The position numbers and the translations under genes were made by a program. Positions 53,722 to 61,705 of a stretch of 64,000 nucleotides of DNA are shown in pieces. The notes beneath the pieces are model-generated. The model had not been told where the DNA came from and searched no databases. It worked only from the letters and a program-made list of their open reading frames with translations. Positions within the stretch are counted from its first letter, which is position 1. Each line of letters begins with the position of its first letter. The stretch is from JAVMKJ01 sp031732855 (GTDB lineage Bacteria > Pseudomonadota > Gammaproteobacteria > Competibacterales > Competibacteraceae), in assembly GCA_031732855.1 (NCBI GenBank), contig JAVMKJ010000105.1:1-64000 (forward strand). Direction: 5' to 3'.

Positions 53722-54165
53722 TCAAAGATAGCCGAAGAGTTCCAGCGGATAGCGTTTTCCCGCCAGGTAGTCGTCGATGCAATGCAGTACCATGGGGCTG
53801 CGCAATTTCGGTCCCAGAGCGGCGGTTTCCTCCCGCGTCAGCCACACCGCCCGCTGGATGCCCTGATCCAGCGGCTGGTCGGGATGGTGGTGCAAGGCCT
53901 TGCCGGCGAAACAGGTGCGAACGAAGGTATGACCCTTGGGATGAGTCCAGTAATAAATGCCGACGATGGCGTCGATCTGAACTTCCCAGGCGGTTTCCTC
54001 CAGCGTTTCCCGGATGGCCGCCGCCGCCAGCGTTTCATGCTCGTCCAGATGACCGGCCGGCTGGTTGTAGACCAGTTCCTCACCGTCGGCGTATTCCTCA
54101 ACCAGCAGGAACCGGCCGTCACGTTCGATGATGGTGGCGACGGTCAGGCGCGGTAACCAGTCCAT
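53722..54165 (-). CDS. Nudix hydrolase, NudJ-like
   Basis: This 147-residue Nudix protein hydrolyses a nucleoside diphosphate linked to another group. It resembles the NudJ phosphatase: MDWLPRLTVATIIERDGRFLLVEEYADGEELVYNQPAGHLDEHETL. The Nudix box runs from GHLDEHE to REtlEETA; the usual Gly after EET is Ala, while the metal-binding glutamates remain. In several gammaproteobacteria nudJ is next to mnmA, which is not so here. The start at 54165 follows a weak ribosome site. It lies eight bases after the DUF3365 gene. Confidence 0.85.
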   Translation of the reverse strand: MDWLPRLTVATIIERDGRFLLVEEYADGEELVYNQPAGHLDEHETLAAAAIRETLEETAWEVQIDAIVGIYYWTHPKGHTFVRTCFAGKALHHHPDQPLDQGIQRAVWLTREETAALGPKLRSPMVLHCIDDYLAGKRYPLELFGYL

Positions 54166-54173
54166 GTGGCCCC

Positions 54174-54767
54174 CTAAAGTAATGGTTTGGCGATGGTGAA
54201 CGCCCCGCGCAGGTCGCCTTCCCTGAAACCGCGCGCCTTGTCGTTCGGATACAGTTCCTTCAGCTTGGTGTCCACCTCGGGATCGAGGTTCTCGCCGTGG
54301 CAGACCAGGCACGCTGAAGCGGTGGGAATGGCTTTCATGTAGCGGAAGGTCTTCTGACCCTTGTCGTCGTCGATGATCGCGAAGAATTCCAATTTGTCGG
54401 CCGATTCGCCTTGAGCCTTGCGTGCCTCGAACTGTTTGAGGACGGCCAGTTCCCAGTTGTCGGGCGCGTTGTCGGGATTGCGAATCTTGAGGCTGGTCCG
54501 GCCGACCAGCATGCCCAGGTTCTGAGCCAGGTCGGCGGCGATTTGTCCGGCCTTGTCGTGACAGACCGAAATACCATCGACCGGGCCGCCGTTCCGCGTG
54601 GCTTGCTGCAACGCTTCCTTCAGAGTGCCGCCGAATTGCTGCGCGGCGGCCCGGCTGGTTTTCACCTCAACGGTGACATCCGGTTGCCCGGCAGCGGATT
54701 GCGAGGAGGGAGAGACAGCGCCAGCGGCCAGCGCCGCGCCCAAGGCGAGGTTCAAGGCGTATCGCAT
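54174..54767 (-). CDS. Exported DUF3365 (Tll0287-like) heme protein
   Basis: This 197-residue precursor has a signal peptide (LNLALGAALAAGAVSPSSQSAAG) and a Tll0287-like domain, with a heme c site CLVCHG near residue 155 inside KAIPTASACLVCHGENLDPEVDTKLKELYPNDKARGFREGDLRGAFTI. The fold is PAS-like, and in other bacteria is fused to sensor kinases or stands alone as here. It could sense a redox state or gas in the periplasm. The ATG at 54767 is chosen because it begins the signal peptide. Confidence 0.85.
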   Translation of the reverse strand: MRYALNLALGAALAAGAVSPSSQSAAGQPDVTVEVKTSRAAAQQFGGTLKEALQQATRNGGPVDGISVCHDKAGQIAADLAQNLGMLVGRTSLKIRNPDNAPDNWELAVLKQFEARKAQGESADKLEFFAIIDDDKGQKTFRYMKAIPTASACLVCHGENLDPEVDTKLKELYPNDKARGFREGDLRGAFTIAKPLL

Positions 54768-54899
54768 GCGGGTTCTCCGATTTTGGTCGATACTTGGCGG
54801 GCAAGTATAGGCGAATTGGTCCGTTGCGGCGGACTTTTCCAACTTTTACCACTCTAATCCACACGCGATTGCATAACGAATTCCCAAGCGAGGTGCGCG

Positions 54900-55259
54900 A
54901 TGGAACTGTCCCGGAAGACCTGCTCGCCCTGTCGGGGCGGTATTCCTCCGCTCGCGTTGAGTGAAGCGGAAACTCTGCTGTCGCAGGCACCCGGCTGGCA
55001 ATTGCTGGAAAACGGTACCCAGCTCGAGCGGCGCTTCAAATTCAAGACCTTCGCCGCCGCGCTGGCCTTCGTCAACCGGGTGGGCGATCTCGCCGAGGCC
55101 GAAGGCCATCATCCCGATATCACCTTCGGCTGGGGTTATGCCAACGTGCTGTTTTACACCCACAAGATCAATGGGCTGCACGAAAACGATTTCATCATGG
55201 CCGTCAAGGTCAACGAACTCTACACGGATGAATACTCGGCGGCCCGATCGGATATGTAG
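54900..55259 (+). CDS. phhB: Pterin-4a-carbinolamine dehydratase
   Basis: This 119-residue enzyme regenerates quinonoid dihydropterin from the 4a-hydroxy pterin made by aromatic amino acid hydroxylases. The active-site block FVNRVGDLAEAEGHHPDITFGWGYANVLFYTHKINGLHENDF contains the EGHHPD histidines. No phenylalanine hydroxylase is nearby, and the protein could act in another pterin pathway. It is convergent with rsmE, 17 bases away. Confidence 0.93.
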   Translation: MELSRKTCSPCRGGIPPLALSEAETLLSQAPGWQLLENGTQLERRFKFKTFAAALAFVNRVGDLAEAEGHHPDITFGWGYANVLFYTHKINGLHENDFIMAVKVNELYTDEYSAARSDM

Positions 55260-55276
55260 TAGTCCACCTGCTCCCG

Positions 55277-56092
55277 CTACTCCCAGTCCCCCCACAGCGC
55301 TTGCACCGCCGCCAGCACCGCGACACCGGCGGTTTCGGTGCGCAGGATTCGCGGTCCCAGCCGGACGCTGGTGAATCCCGCCGCGCGGGCTCGAGCGATC
55401 TCGGCCGGGCTCAAGCCACCTTCCGGGCCAATCAGCACCGTGACCGGTCCGGACGGGGGTTGCAACCCGCGCAATCCCCGATCGGCCAACGGATCGAGCA
55501 GCAGCCGCAAACCTTGTCCTTGCGGGTTCTCCCAACCTTCGGGTACATCCCTTGACAAGGGAAGCGAAGAGTGGCGCGAAGCGCCGGAGAGATCGGCTGA
55601 CGCCAGCCGCGACAGCCAGTCAGCCAGCGGCAGCGGCTCCCCCAGCTCCGGCAATCGGTTGCGGCCGCATTGCTCGCAGGCGCCGATCACGATCCTCCGC
55701 CAGTGTTGCGTCTTTCGTTCCAGCCGTTCGCCAGCCAGGTGGACCCCCCCGCGTTCCGCGAATACCGGCTGGATGGCGACGACCCCCAATTCGACGGCTT
55801 TCCGCAAGGTGTAATCCATCTTCTCCCCGCGCGAGACGCCTTGGACCAGCACCACCGGCAAGGGTGATTCCACTTCTCCAGGCAGGGCTTCAGTCACCCG
55901 CGCCAGGGCGTCGCGCTTGCCGATTTCGGCTAAGATCGCCGCGAACGCCCCGCCCGAGCCATCGAACAGCACCAGCGGCGCGCCGGGCTCGAGCCGCAAC
56001 ACCCGAACCGCATGGCTGAAGGCGTCGCCATCAAGCGGCGCCATCGCGCCGGCCATCAACGGAACGGGCAGATAGAGTCGGGGAGTACGCAA
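55277..56092 (-). CDS. rsmE: 16S rRNA (uracil-1498-N3)-methyltransferase RsmE
   Basis: This 271-residue SPOUT-fold methyltransferase has an N-terminal PUA-like domain (residues ~1-70) and a knotted C-terminal domain with GEKMDYTLRKAVELGV, RWRRIVIGACEQCGRNRLPEL-type sequence, VLIGPEGGLSPAEIARA and RLGPRILRTETAGVAVLAAVQ. The protein is about 27 residues longer than the usual 243. The excess is residues ~165-192, where residues 169-181 (SGASRHSSLPLSR) are encoded by a REP-like repeat at 55550-55588. The insert lies in a loop before VTVLIGPEGG, so activity may survive. Confidence 0.93.
   Translation of the reverse strand: MRTPRLYLPVPLMAGAMAPLDGDAFSHAVRVLRLEPGAPLVLFDGSGGAFAAILAEIGKRDALARVTEALPGEVESPLPVVLVQGVSRGEKMDYTLRKAVELGVVAIQPVFAERGGVHLAGERLERKTQHWRRIVIGACEQCGRNRLPELGEPLPLADWLSRLASADLSGASRHSSLPLSRDVPEGWENPQGQGLRLLLDPLADRGLRGLQPPSGPVTVLIGPEGGLSPAEIARARAAGFTSVRLGPRILRTETAGVAVLAAVQALWGDWE
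55550..55588 (-). repeat. REP-like element inserted in frame within rsmE
   Basis: GTGGCGCGAAGCGCCGG (55572-55588) contains the hairpin GGCGC-GAA-GCGCC, and CCCTTGACAAGGG (55550-55562) forms a second hairpin. Read on the minus strand, the first part matches CCGGCGCTnCGCGCCAC at the start of the repeat at 38471-38509, also followed by a purine/pyrimidine hairpin. Confidence 0.6.
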
Positions 56093-56181
56093 TCGATACA
56101 GACCTCAAACCACGCGCGCGATGGAGCCGTAACCGGTCAGCCTGGCGTTCGCCGCGAGCGGAATCCGCGGTTCGTTCTGGC

Positions 56182-56715
56182 TCAGCGCAACCGCCAGTTG
56201 CCCAAAACTCCAACCACTCCCAAGCCGAGGAACAGCAACAACGTCCATTCGGGCATGCTGAATCCGAGCAACGTCCAGTCGACCTTGGCGCACTCGCCGG
56301 AACCGGTCAGCACTTCGCGGAGAGTCTCGCTCGGCGGAAAGGTTTGCAGCATGTATTCCAATCCCGGCCCGCAGCGAGGTGCTTCCTCCGGGGGCAAATG
56401 TTGCAACCAGACGTGCCGGGCGGCGATACCGGCGCCCACCCCCGCGGCAAGCCCAAGCAACACACCATATAACTTCGCGCCCCAGTCGCGTGGACCGTGC
56501 AGTGCGACGACCAGAAACAGCAGCCCAACCACCAGCAGTGCCAACCGCTGGAAAATGCACAAGGGGCACGGTTCGAACCCCAGATAATGCTGCACGTAAT
56601 AGGAAAAGCCCAAACCGCCGGCGCAGATCAGCACGCCCAACGTATTGAGCATCCGACGGGACGGTAACCCCCATCGTCCTGCCGGAATAGCGTCGATGAC
56701 TTGTGAGTCCCGCAT
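56182..56715 (-). CDS. dsbB: Disulfide bond formation protein DsbB
   Basis: DsbB is an inner-membrane protein that reoxidises DsbA and passes electrons to quinone. The 177-residue protein has four membrane helices. The first cysteine pair is C50-C53 (FEPCPLCIFQRLAL) and the second is C115 and C142 in the periplasmic loop. The ATG at 56715 with GGAAG upstream is preferred over the TTG at 56730. The exported TIMP-like protein at 26449-26889, with its predicted disulfides, would depend on such a system. Confidence 0.93.
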   Translation of the reverse strand: MRDSQVIDAIPAGRWGLPSRRMLNTLGVLICAGGLGFSYYVQHYLGFEPCPLCIFQRLALLVVGLLFLVVALHGPRDWGAKLYGVLLGLAAGVGAGIAARHVWLQHLPPEEAPRCGPGLEYMLQTFPPSETLREVLTGSGECAKVDWTLLGFSMPEWTLLLFLGLGVVGVLGNWRLR

Positions 56716-56767
56716 GACACTTCCATTCAAGGTTTGCTTGTCGGTTAAAAGGATAGACCGGACCCGC

Positions 56768-57046
56768 TCAACGGTCCGAATGACCCAAATGCCGATCCGG
56801 CGCGATTCGGTCGCGAATCCTCTGCTTGACTTCCTTGGCTTCGGGAAATCGGCCTTCCTGTTGGCGCGACCAGATTAGTTCGTTACCGACCCGAATTTCG
56901 AATACGCCGCCAGTGCCAGGCCGCAACCCGACCTCGCCCAATTCCTCCTCGAAAGTGATCAGCAACTCCTGCGCCAGCCAGGCGGCCCGCAGCAGCCAGC
57001 GGCATTGGGTGCAATAGGTGATGCTCGCCCGGGTTTTTTGTTCCAT
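56768..57046 (-). CDS. SelT/SelW/SelH family redox protein
   Basis: This 92-residue thioredoxin-like protein has CTQC near the N-terminus (ASITYCTQCRWLLRAAWLAQELLITFEEELGEVGLRPGTGGVFEIRVGNELIW). That is the CxxC form of the selenoprotein W family, with Cys in place of selenocysteine. The C-terminal PEAKEVKQRIRDRIAP is conserved. The function is likely redox-related but unproven. It lies 12 bases after mtgA on the same strand. Confidence 0.88.
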   Translation of the reverse strand: MEQKTRASITYCTQCRWLLRAAWLAQELLITFEEELGEVGLRPGTGGVFEIRVGNELIWSRQQEGRFPEAKEVKQRIRDRIAPDRHLGHSDR

Positions 57047-57058
57047 GCGCTCTCCGAA

Positions 57059-57838
57059 TCAAAGCCCGTCGAGGTAGGCTGTACCGCCCAGTTGCCGCAT
57101 CTGCCGCTCGATCCAGCGCTGGCGCGCGAGCACGTAGGCCGAGGGGTTGTCGACTCGATAGCGTATCGGATTGGGCAATACCGCAGCCAGTCGGGCGGCC
57201 TCGCCGGCGGTCAGCAGAGCGGCGGGCCTGTTGAAAAACCGCCGGCTGGCGGCCTCCACGCCGAAGGTACGGTCGCCGAACTCGGCAATGTTGAGATAGA
57301 CTTCCAAAATCCGTTCCTTGGACCAGAACAGTTCCAGCAGCGCGGTGAACCAGGCCTCCAGTCCTTTGCGGACGAAGCCGCGCCCCGACCACAGAAACAG
57401 ATTTTTCGCCACCTGCTGGCTGATGGTGCTGGCGCCGCGCAAGGGTTTGCCATCCTCCCGATCCTCCAACGCCTCTTGAATTTCCACGAAATCGAAGCCG
57501 TGGTGATCGGGAAACCGCTGGTCCTCGCCAGCAATGACCGCCAGCGCCGCGTAGGGCGAAATTTCCTCATACGGAGTCCAGTGGTAGCGGAACGCCGCGC
57601 CATTGCCAACCCATAACGCCTTGATCCAGTTTTGCGCGATGACACTGGAAGCCGGCAACGGCAACCAGCGCAGGATCAGCACCAGCAGTAGCGAGACCAA
57701 GACAAAAATTCGCGCGGCCGTCCACAGCGCGCGCCCGACACGGCTCAATAACCGCCGCTCGAACAACGGTAGCCGGACGGTGGCGACTCCAAACCGATCC
57801 ATCCACCCGCGCAGCCGCTCCCTCAGAAAATTCCCCAC
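57059..57838 (-). CDS. mtgA: Monofunctional peptidoglycan glycosyltransferase MtgA
   Basis: This 259-residue GT51 enzyme polymerises lipid II. It has an N-terminal membrane helix (about residues 37-60: ALWTAARIFVLVSLLLVLILRW). The catalytic motif AVIAGEDQRFPDHHGFDF carries the essential Glu. Further conserved blocks are RGASTISQQVAKNLFLW, RILEVYLNIAEFGDRTFGVEAASRRFF and AARLAAVLPNP. It lacks a transpeptidase domain. The GTG at 57838 overlaps the flavodoxin-like gene by 16 bases. Confidence 0.95.
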   Translation of the reverse strand: MGNFLRERLRGWMDRFGVATVRLPLFERRLLSRVGRALWTAARIFVLVSLLLVLILRWLPLPASSVIAQNWIKALWVGNGAAFRYHWTPYEEISPYAALAVIAGEDQRFPDHHGFDFVEIQEALEDREDGKPLRGASTISQQVAKNLFLWSGRGFVRKGLEAWFTALLELFWSKERILEVYLNIAEFGDRTFGVEAASRRFFNRPAALLTAGEAARLAAVLPNPIRYRVDNPSAYVLARQRWIERQMRQLGGTAYLDGL

Positions 57839-58290
57839 GCTACCCCCGAAGCCATGGTTTCGCCCAGTTCCTCACAGCGTTGCACGATTTCGGCGGTGAG
57901 TTCGCCACGGGCGATGATCGGGTCGCACACAGGCTTGAGCGGGTAACCGCAGGCGATGCGTTCGATGCTGGTCAGCGCCCCGGTACCATCGTTTCCGGCA
58001 CTGATGAAAACCGCATAGGGCAACCCGCTGATTTTACCCCGAGCTGGATAGTAGGTGCGATCCAAAAAGGTTTTCAGCGCCCCGGACATGTAGCCGAAAT
58101 TCTCCGGCGTTCCCAGCAGCAACCCATGCGCCCATAAGAGATCGTCCAGCCCGGCGCGCAAGGCCATTTTCAGTCGGGTCTCGACTTCCGGCACCCGCCG
58201 CGCGCCGCGCAGCATCGCTTTCGCCATCGTTCGGGTATGGCCGGTCTGGGAATGATAAACGACCAATAGATGCTTGCGCGGCTCCGTCAC
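57823..58290 (-). CDS. Flavodoxin family protein (FMN-dependent)
   Basis: This 155-residue flavodoxin-fold protein has the FMN phosphate-binding loop VVYHSQTGHTRTMAKAM at the N-terminus. LLLGTPENFGYMSGALKTFLDRTYY forms the second flavin loop, as in WrbA/NADPH-FMN reductase relatives. FISAGNDGTGALTSIERI is a third conserved segment. It is a cytoplasmic electron carrier or reductase of unknown substrate, overlapping mtgA. The GTG at 58290 is the probable start. Confidence 0.87.
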   Translation of the reverse strand: MTEPRKHLLVVYHSQTGHTRTMAKAMLRGARRVPEVETRLKMALRAGLDDLLWAHGLLLGTPENFGYMSGALKTFLDRTYYPARGKISGLPYAVFISAGNDGTGALTSIERIACGYPLKPVCDPIIARGELTAEIVQRCEELGETMASGVAWGIF

Positions 58291-58598
58291 GACAGCGCCC
58301 CGGGCGATGATCGCGAAATCAGGGTGACGCCGGCGGGCGAATCATTGGGCACCTTGGCCCAACGCGGTCGAGGCGCACCTCGATGACCCTGGGATCGGAA
58401 ATGTCCAGATCGTCGGCGAACGACGTTGCGGTTCGGGAGTATTGAGCCACGGTTTCTCACGCTACCCGCTGATTCGGGAGGATTAAGAGACGCTGCCTCG
58501 CAAGCCATTTTCCGGTCATCCACTTGCCGCGTTGTGGGATTTCCGCTATGGTTGCGGGTCTTTTACAAAAGCCAGAAATGGTTAGCCAGCGAGGTTTT
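58291..58598. other. Intergenic region, no gene supported
   Basis: This 308-base gap separates the minus-strand flavodoxin gene from infA on the plus strand. A minus-strand 78-codon frame (58287-58523) is open but shows no recognisable motif. No clear promoter for infA was found; AGCGAGG lies just before its ATG. Confidence 0.4.
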
Positions 58599-58817
58599 AT
58601 GTCGAAAGAAGACCACATCGAAATGGAAGGCACCGTGGTTGACACCCTGCCCAATACCATGTTCAGGGTGCAACTGGAAAACGGTCATGTCATCACGGCG
58701 CATATCTCCGGTCGGATGCGCAAGCACTATATCCGCATCCTGACCGGCGACAAGGTGAAAGTGGAATTGACTCCGTACGATTTGACCAAGGGACGCATCG
58801 TCTACCGCGGGCGTTAA
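58599..58817 (+). CDS. infA: Translation initiation factor IF-1
   Basis: IF-1 binds the A site of the 30S subunit. The 72-residue S1-fold protein SKEDHIEMEGTVVDTLPNTMFRVQLENGHVITAHISGRMRKHYIRILTGDKVKVELTPYDLTKGRIVYRGR is the standard size and sequence. It lies convergent to clpA, a neighbourhood also found in E. coli, where a serine tRNA lies between them; none is seen here. An in-frame codon at 58524 gives a longer frame without family support. Confidence 0.98.
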   Translation: MSKEDHIEMEGTVVDTLPNTMFRVQLENGHVITAHISGRMRKHYIRILTGDKVKVELTPYDLTKGRIVYRGR

Positions 58818-58899
58818 TGGTGCCAGCATCGCATGTTGCCTCCAGACAGGGTGGCCAGCGGAGTCCCACCGCACGTGCTGACCACATCCGCCTCTCCGC

Positions 58900-61149
58900 C
58901 TACGGCACAGCCTCTTCCTCGGCAATCTCCACCTGCAAGTCGCCATCGCGCACGGTAACGATGACGTGTCCGCCGTTTATCAGACGGCCGAACAGCAACT
59001 CCTCGGCCAGACGGCGCTTGATGCTTTCCTGGATGATCCGCGCCATCGGTCGCGCGCCCATCCTGGGATCGTAGCCGCGTTCGGCCAGCCAGCCCCTCGC
59101 TTCCGTGTCCGCCTCCAGCGTGACCTTTTTCGACTCCAACTGGGCTTCCAGTTCGATCAGGAACTTGTCCACCACCTGGGCGATGGTAACCGGCGTCAGT
59201 GCCTTGAACTGAACGATGACGTCCAGCCGGTTGCGGAACTCCGGCGAAAACATCCGCTTGATGGCTTCCAAACCGTCGGAGCTGTGATCCTGGCTGGTGA
59301 AGCCGATCGAGGGCCGATCCATCAGTTCGGCGCCGGCATTGGTGGTCATCACGATGATGACGTTGCGAAAATCCGCCTTGCGCCCGTTGTTGTCGGTCAG
59401 CGTGCCGTGGTCCATTACCTGCAACAGCAGGTTGAACACGTCCGGATGGGCCTTTTCGATCTCGTCCAGCAGCAAGACGGAGTGCGGATGCTTGAGAATG
59501 GCATCGGTCAGCAACCCGCCCTGATCGAAGCCGACGTAGCCCGGCGGGGCGCCGATCAGCCGCGAGACCGTGTGCCGCTCCATGTACTCCGACATGTCGA
59601 AGCGTATCAGTTCGATTCCCATGACCCGGGCGAGTTGGCGGGTAACCTCGGTCTTGCCCACTCCGGTCGGTCCGGCGAACAGGAACGAGCCGATCGGCTT
59701 CTGCTCGTTACCCAGGCCGGCGCGCGTCATTTTGATGGCATTGGCCAAAGTGTCGATGGCTTCATTTTGTCCGAACACCACCAACTTCAGATCCCGCTCC
59801 AGATTGCGCAACACATCCTTGTCCGTCGAGGATACCGTCTTCGGCGGGATGCGGGCGATCTTGGCGATAATGGTTTCGATATCGGTGACGTTGATCACTT
59901 TCTTGCGCTTGGCGATCGGCAATAGCCGTTGGCTGGCACCGGCCTCGTCGATGACATCGATCGCCTTGTCCGGGAGGTGGCGGTCGTTGATGTAACGCGC
60001 CGACAGTTCCACCGCGGCGCGCAGCGCCTTGTCGGCGTACTTCACATCATGGTGTTCCTCGAAGCGGGTCTTCAGACCACGCAGGATCTGATAGGCTTCC
60101 TCGATGGACGGTTCGACCACGTCGATCTTCTGGAATCGCCGCGCCAAAGCCCGGTCCTTCTCGAAGATGCCGCGATATTCCTGATAGGTGGTCGAACCGA
60201 CGCACTTCAGATCGCCGGAAGCCAGAACGGGCTTGATCAGGTTCGAGGCGTCCATCACCCCGCCGGAAGCCGCTCCCGCGCCGATGATGGTGTGGATTTC
60301 GTCGATGAACAGGATGGCGTTGCGCTCCTTGCGCAGTTGCGCCAAGACCGATTTCAGCCGCTTCTCGAAATCGCCGCGATACTTGGTGCCGGCCACCACC
60401 GCGCCGAGATCCAGAGCATAGATCGTCGCATTGCGCAGCACCTCAGGCACCTCGCCATCCACGATCATCTTGGCCAGACCCTCGGCGATGGCGGTTTTAC
60501 CGACTCCGGCCTCGCCGACGAACAGCGGGTTGTTCTTGCGTCGCCGGCAGAGAATCTGAATGGTCCGCTCGATTTCCTCACGGCGGCCGATCAGTGGATC
60601 GATGCGACCTTGCCGCGCCAGTTCGTTGAGGTTGGTGGCAAAATTCTCCAGCGGCTTGGCGTTCTGATTCTCGGCATTCTCCTCGCTCTGGGGAGGGGTG
60701 GAATCCTGCTCGTCGGATACTTTGGAAATGCCGTGCGAGATGAAGTTGACCACATCCAGACGGCTGACTTCCTGCTGCTTGAGGAGGTACACCGCCTGCG
60801 ATTCCTGTTCGCCGAAGATGGCCACCAGCACGTTGGCGCCGGTGACTTCCTTGTTGCCCGAGGACTGCACGTGCAGCACCGCCCGTTGCAAAACCCGCTG
60901 GAACCCGAGGGTCGGCTGGGTTTCGCGTGGGTCGTCCGGCCCCAGCACTGGTGTATTGTCGCGGATGAAGATCTGCAAATCCCGTTTCAGCTTGTCCAGA
61001 TGGGCGCCGCAGGCCCGCAACACTTCGGCTGCGGCCGGGTTGTCCAGCAGGGCCAGAAGCAGATGTTCCACGGTCATGAATTCATGGCGCCGGTCCCGCG
61101 CCTCGCGGAAAGCAAGATTGATGGAAAATTCCAGATCCTTGCTCAACAT
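58900..61149 (-). CDS. clpA: ATP-dependent Clp protease ATP-binding subunit ClpA
   Basis: ClpA unfolds substrates and feeds them to ClpP. The 749-residue protein has an N-domain (about 1-145), a first AAA+ module with Walker A GEAGVGKT near 210 and Walker B ILFIDEIHTIIGAGA, and a second module with GPTGVGKTE near 490 and the ClpP-binding loop region. The GGVMDASNLIKP segment is ClpA-like. It lacks the M domain of ClpB/ClpV. It follows clpS by 34 bases, as in E. coli. Confidence 0.97.
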   Translation of the reverse strand: MLSKDLEFSINLAFREARDRRHEFMTVEHLLLALLDNPAAAEVLRACGAHLDKLKRDLQIFIRDNTPVLGPDDPRETQPTLGFQRVLQRAVLHVQSSGNKEVTGANVLVAIFGEQESQAVYLLKQQEVSRLDVVNFISHGISKVSDEQDSTPPQSEENAENQNAKPLENFATNLNELARQGRIDPLIGRREEIERTIQILCRRRKNNPLFVGEAGVGKTAIAEGLAKMIVDGEVPEVLRNATIYALDLGAVVAGTKYRGDFEKRLKSVLAQLRKERNAILFIDEIHTIIGAGAASGGVMDASNLIKPVLASGDLKCVGSTTYQEYRGIFEKDRALARRFQKIDVVEPSIEEAYQILRGLKTRFEEHHDVKYADKALRAAVELSARYINDRHLPDKAIDVIDEAGASQRLLPIAKRKKVINVTDIETIIAKIARIPPKTVSSTDKDVLRNLERDLKLVVFGQNEAIDTLANAIKMTRAGLGNEQKPIGSFLFAGPTGVGKTEVTRQLARVMGIELIRFDMSEYMERHTVSRLIGAPPGYVGFDQGGLLTDAILKHPHSVLLLDEIEKAHPDVFNLLLQVMDHGTLTDNNGRKADFRNVIIVMTTNAGAELMDRPSIGFTSQDHSSDGLEAIKRMFSPEFRNRLDVIVQFKALTPVTIAQVVDKFLIELEAQLESKKVTLEADTEARGWLAERGYDPRMGARPMARIIQESIKRRLAEELLFGRLINGGHVIVTVRDGDLQVEIAEEEAVP

Positions 61150-61183
61150 ACTTACACCTCGAATCGCGCTGGGGGTTTCGGAC

Positions 61184-61510
61184 TTAGGCTTCTTCCATGG
61201 TGCATAACAACGGATGCTGGTGCCTGCGGGAAAATTCGTTCACTTGAGTCACCTTGGTTTCCGCAATTTCGTGAGTATAGACCCCACACACACCCCGGCC
61301 ACGGGTATGAACATGCAGCATGATCTGCGTGGCCTTCTCCCGGCTCATCCTGAAAAAGTGTTCGAGGATCCGCACCACGAAATCCATAGGAGTATAGTCG
61401 TCGTTGAGCAGGATCACCTTGTACAGCGGTGGCTGCTTGAGCGCGGGTTTCGCCGGCTCTACGACGAGGCCGCGATCCTGTTCGGGGGACGATGAATGTT
61501 CCTTGCTCAT
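61184..61510 (-). CDS. clpS: ClpA adaptor ClpS
   Basis: ClpS delivers N-degron substrates to ClpAP. The 108-residue protein has the acidic N-terminal extension and the core PPLYKVILLNDDYTPMDFVVRILEHFFRMSREKATQIMLHVHTRGRGVCGVYTHEIAETKV. The N-end residue pocket motif is NDDYTPMDFV. It is the upstream gene of a clpS-clpA operon. Confidence 0.97.
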   Translation of the reverse strand: MSKEHSSSPEQDRGLVVEPAKPALKQPPLYKVILLNDDYTPMDFVVRILEHFFRMSREKATQIMLHVHTRGRGVCGVYTHEIAETKVTQVNEFSRRHQHPLLCTMEEA

Positions 61511-61653
61511 GGTTCGGCATTGCGTCTGACGAAGGGAGGGTTCGAGCGTCCGGCTGCGACATGGCGGAACGCATCATCCCGTTGGTTGTGATGGGCTGAC
61601 ACAATTAGATAATACCCGGCTGGCAAGTTTCCTCAAGTGCGACCCGCAGCAAT

Positions 61654-61679
61654 AAAAAACCCGGCGGGTTTCGCCGGGT
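61654..61679 (-). terminator. Intrinsic terminator after aceB
   Basis: On the minus strand an 8-base perfect stem (61679-61672 with 61666-61659, 5-base loop) is followed by TTTTTT (61659-61654). It lies 27 bases after the aceB stop and separates it from clpS. Confidence 0.9.
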
Positions 61680-61705
61680 GTTAACCAGCCTAACCGCCGG
61701 GCGGC

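Noticed and set aside
58287..58523. 78-codon minus-strand frame before the flavodoxin gene
   Set aside because: No conserved sequence and it overlaps the flavodoxin start; arginine-rich content suggests chance.
58818..58899. Possible serine tRNA between infA and clpA, as in E. coli
   Set aside because: No cloverleaf, TTC loop or acceptor stem could be drawn from these 82 bases.
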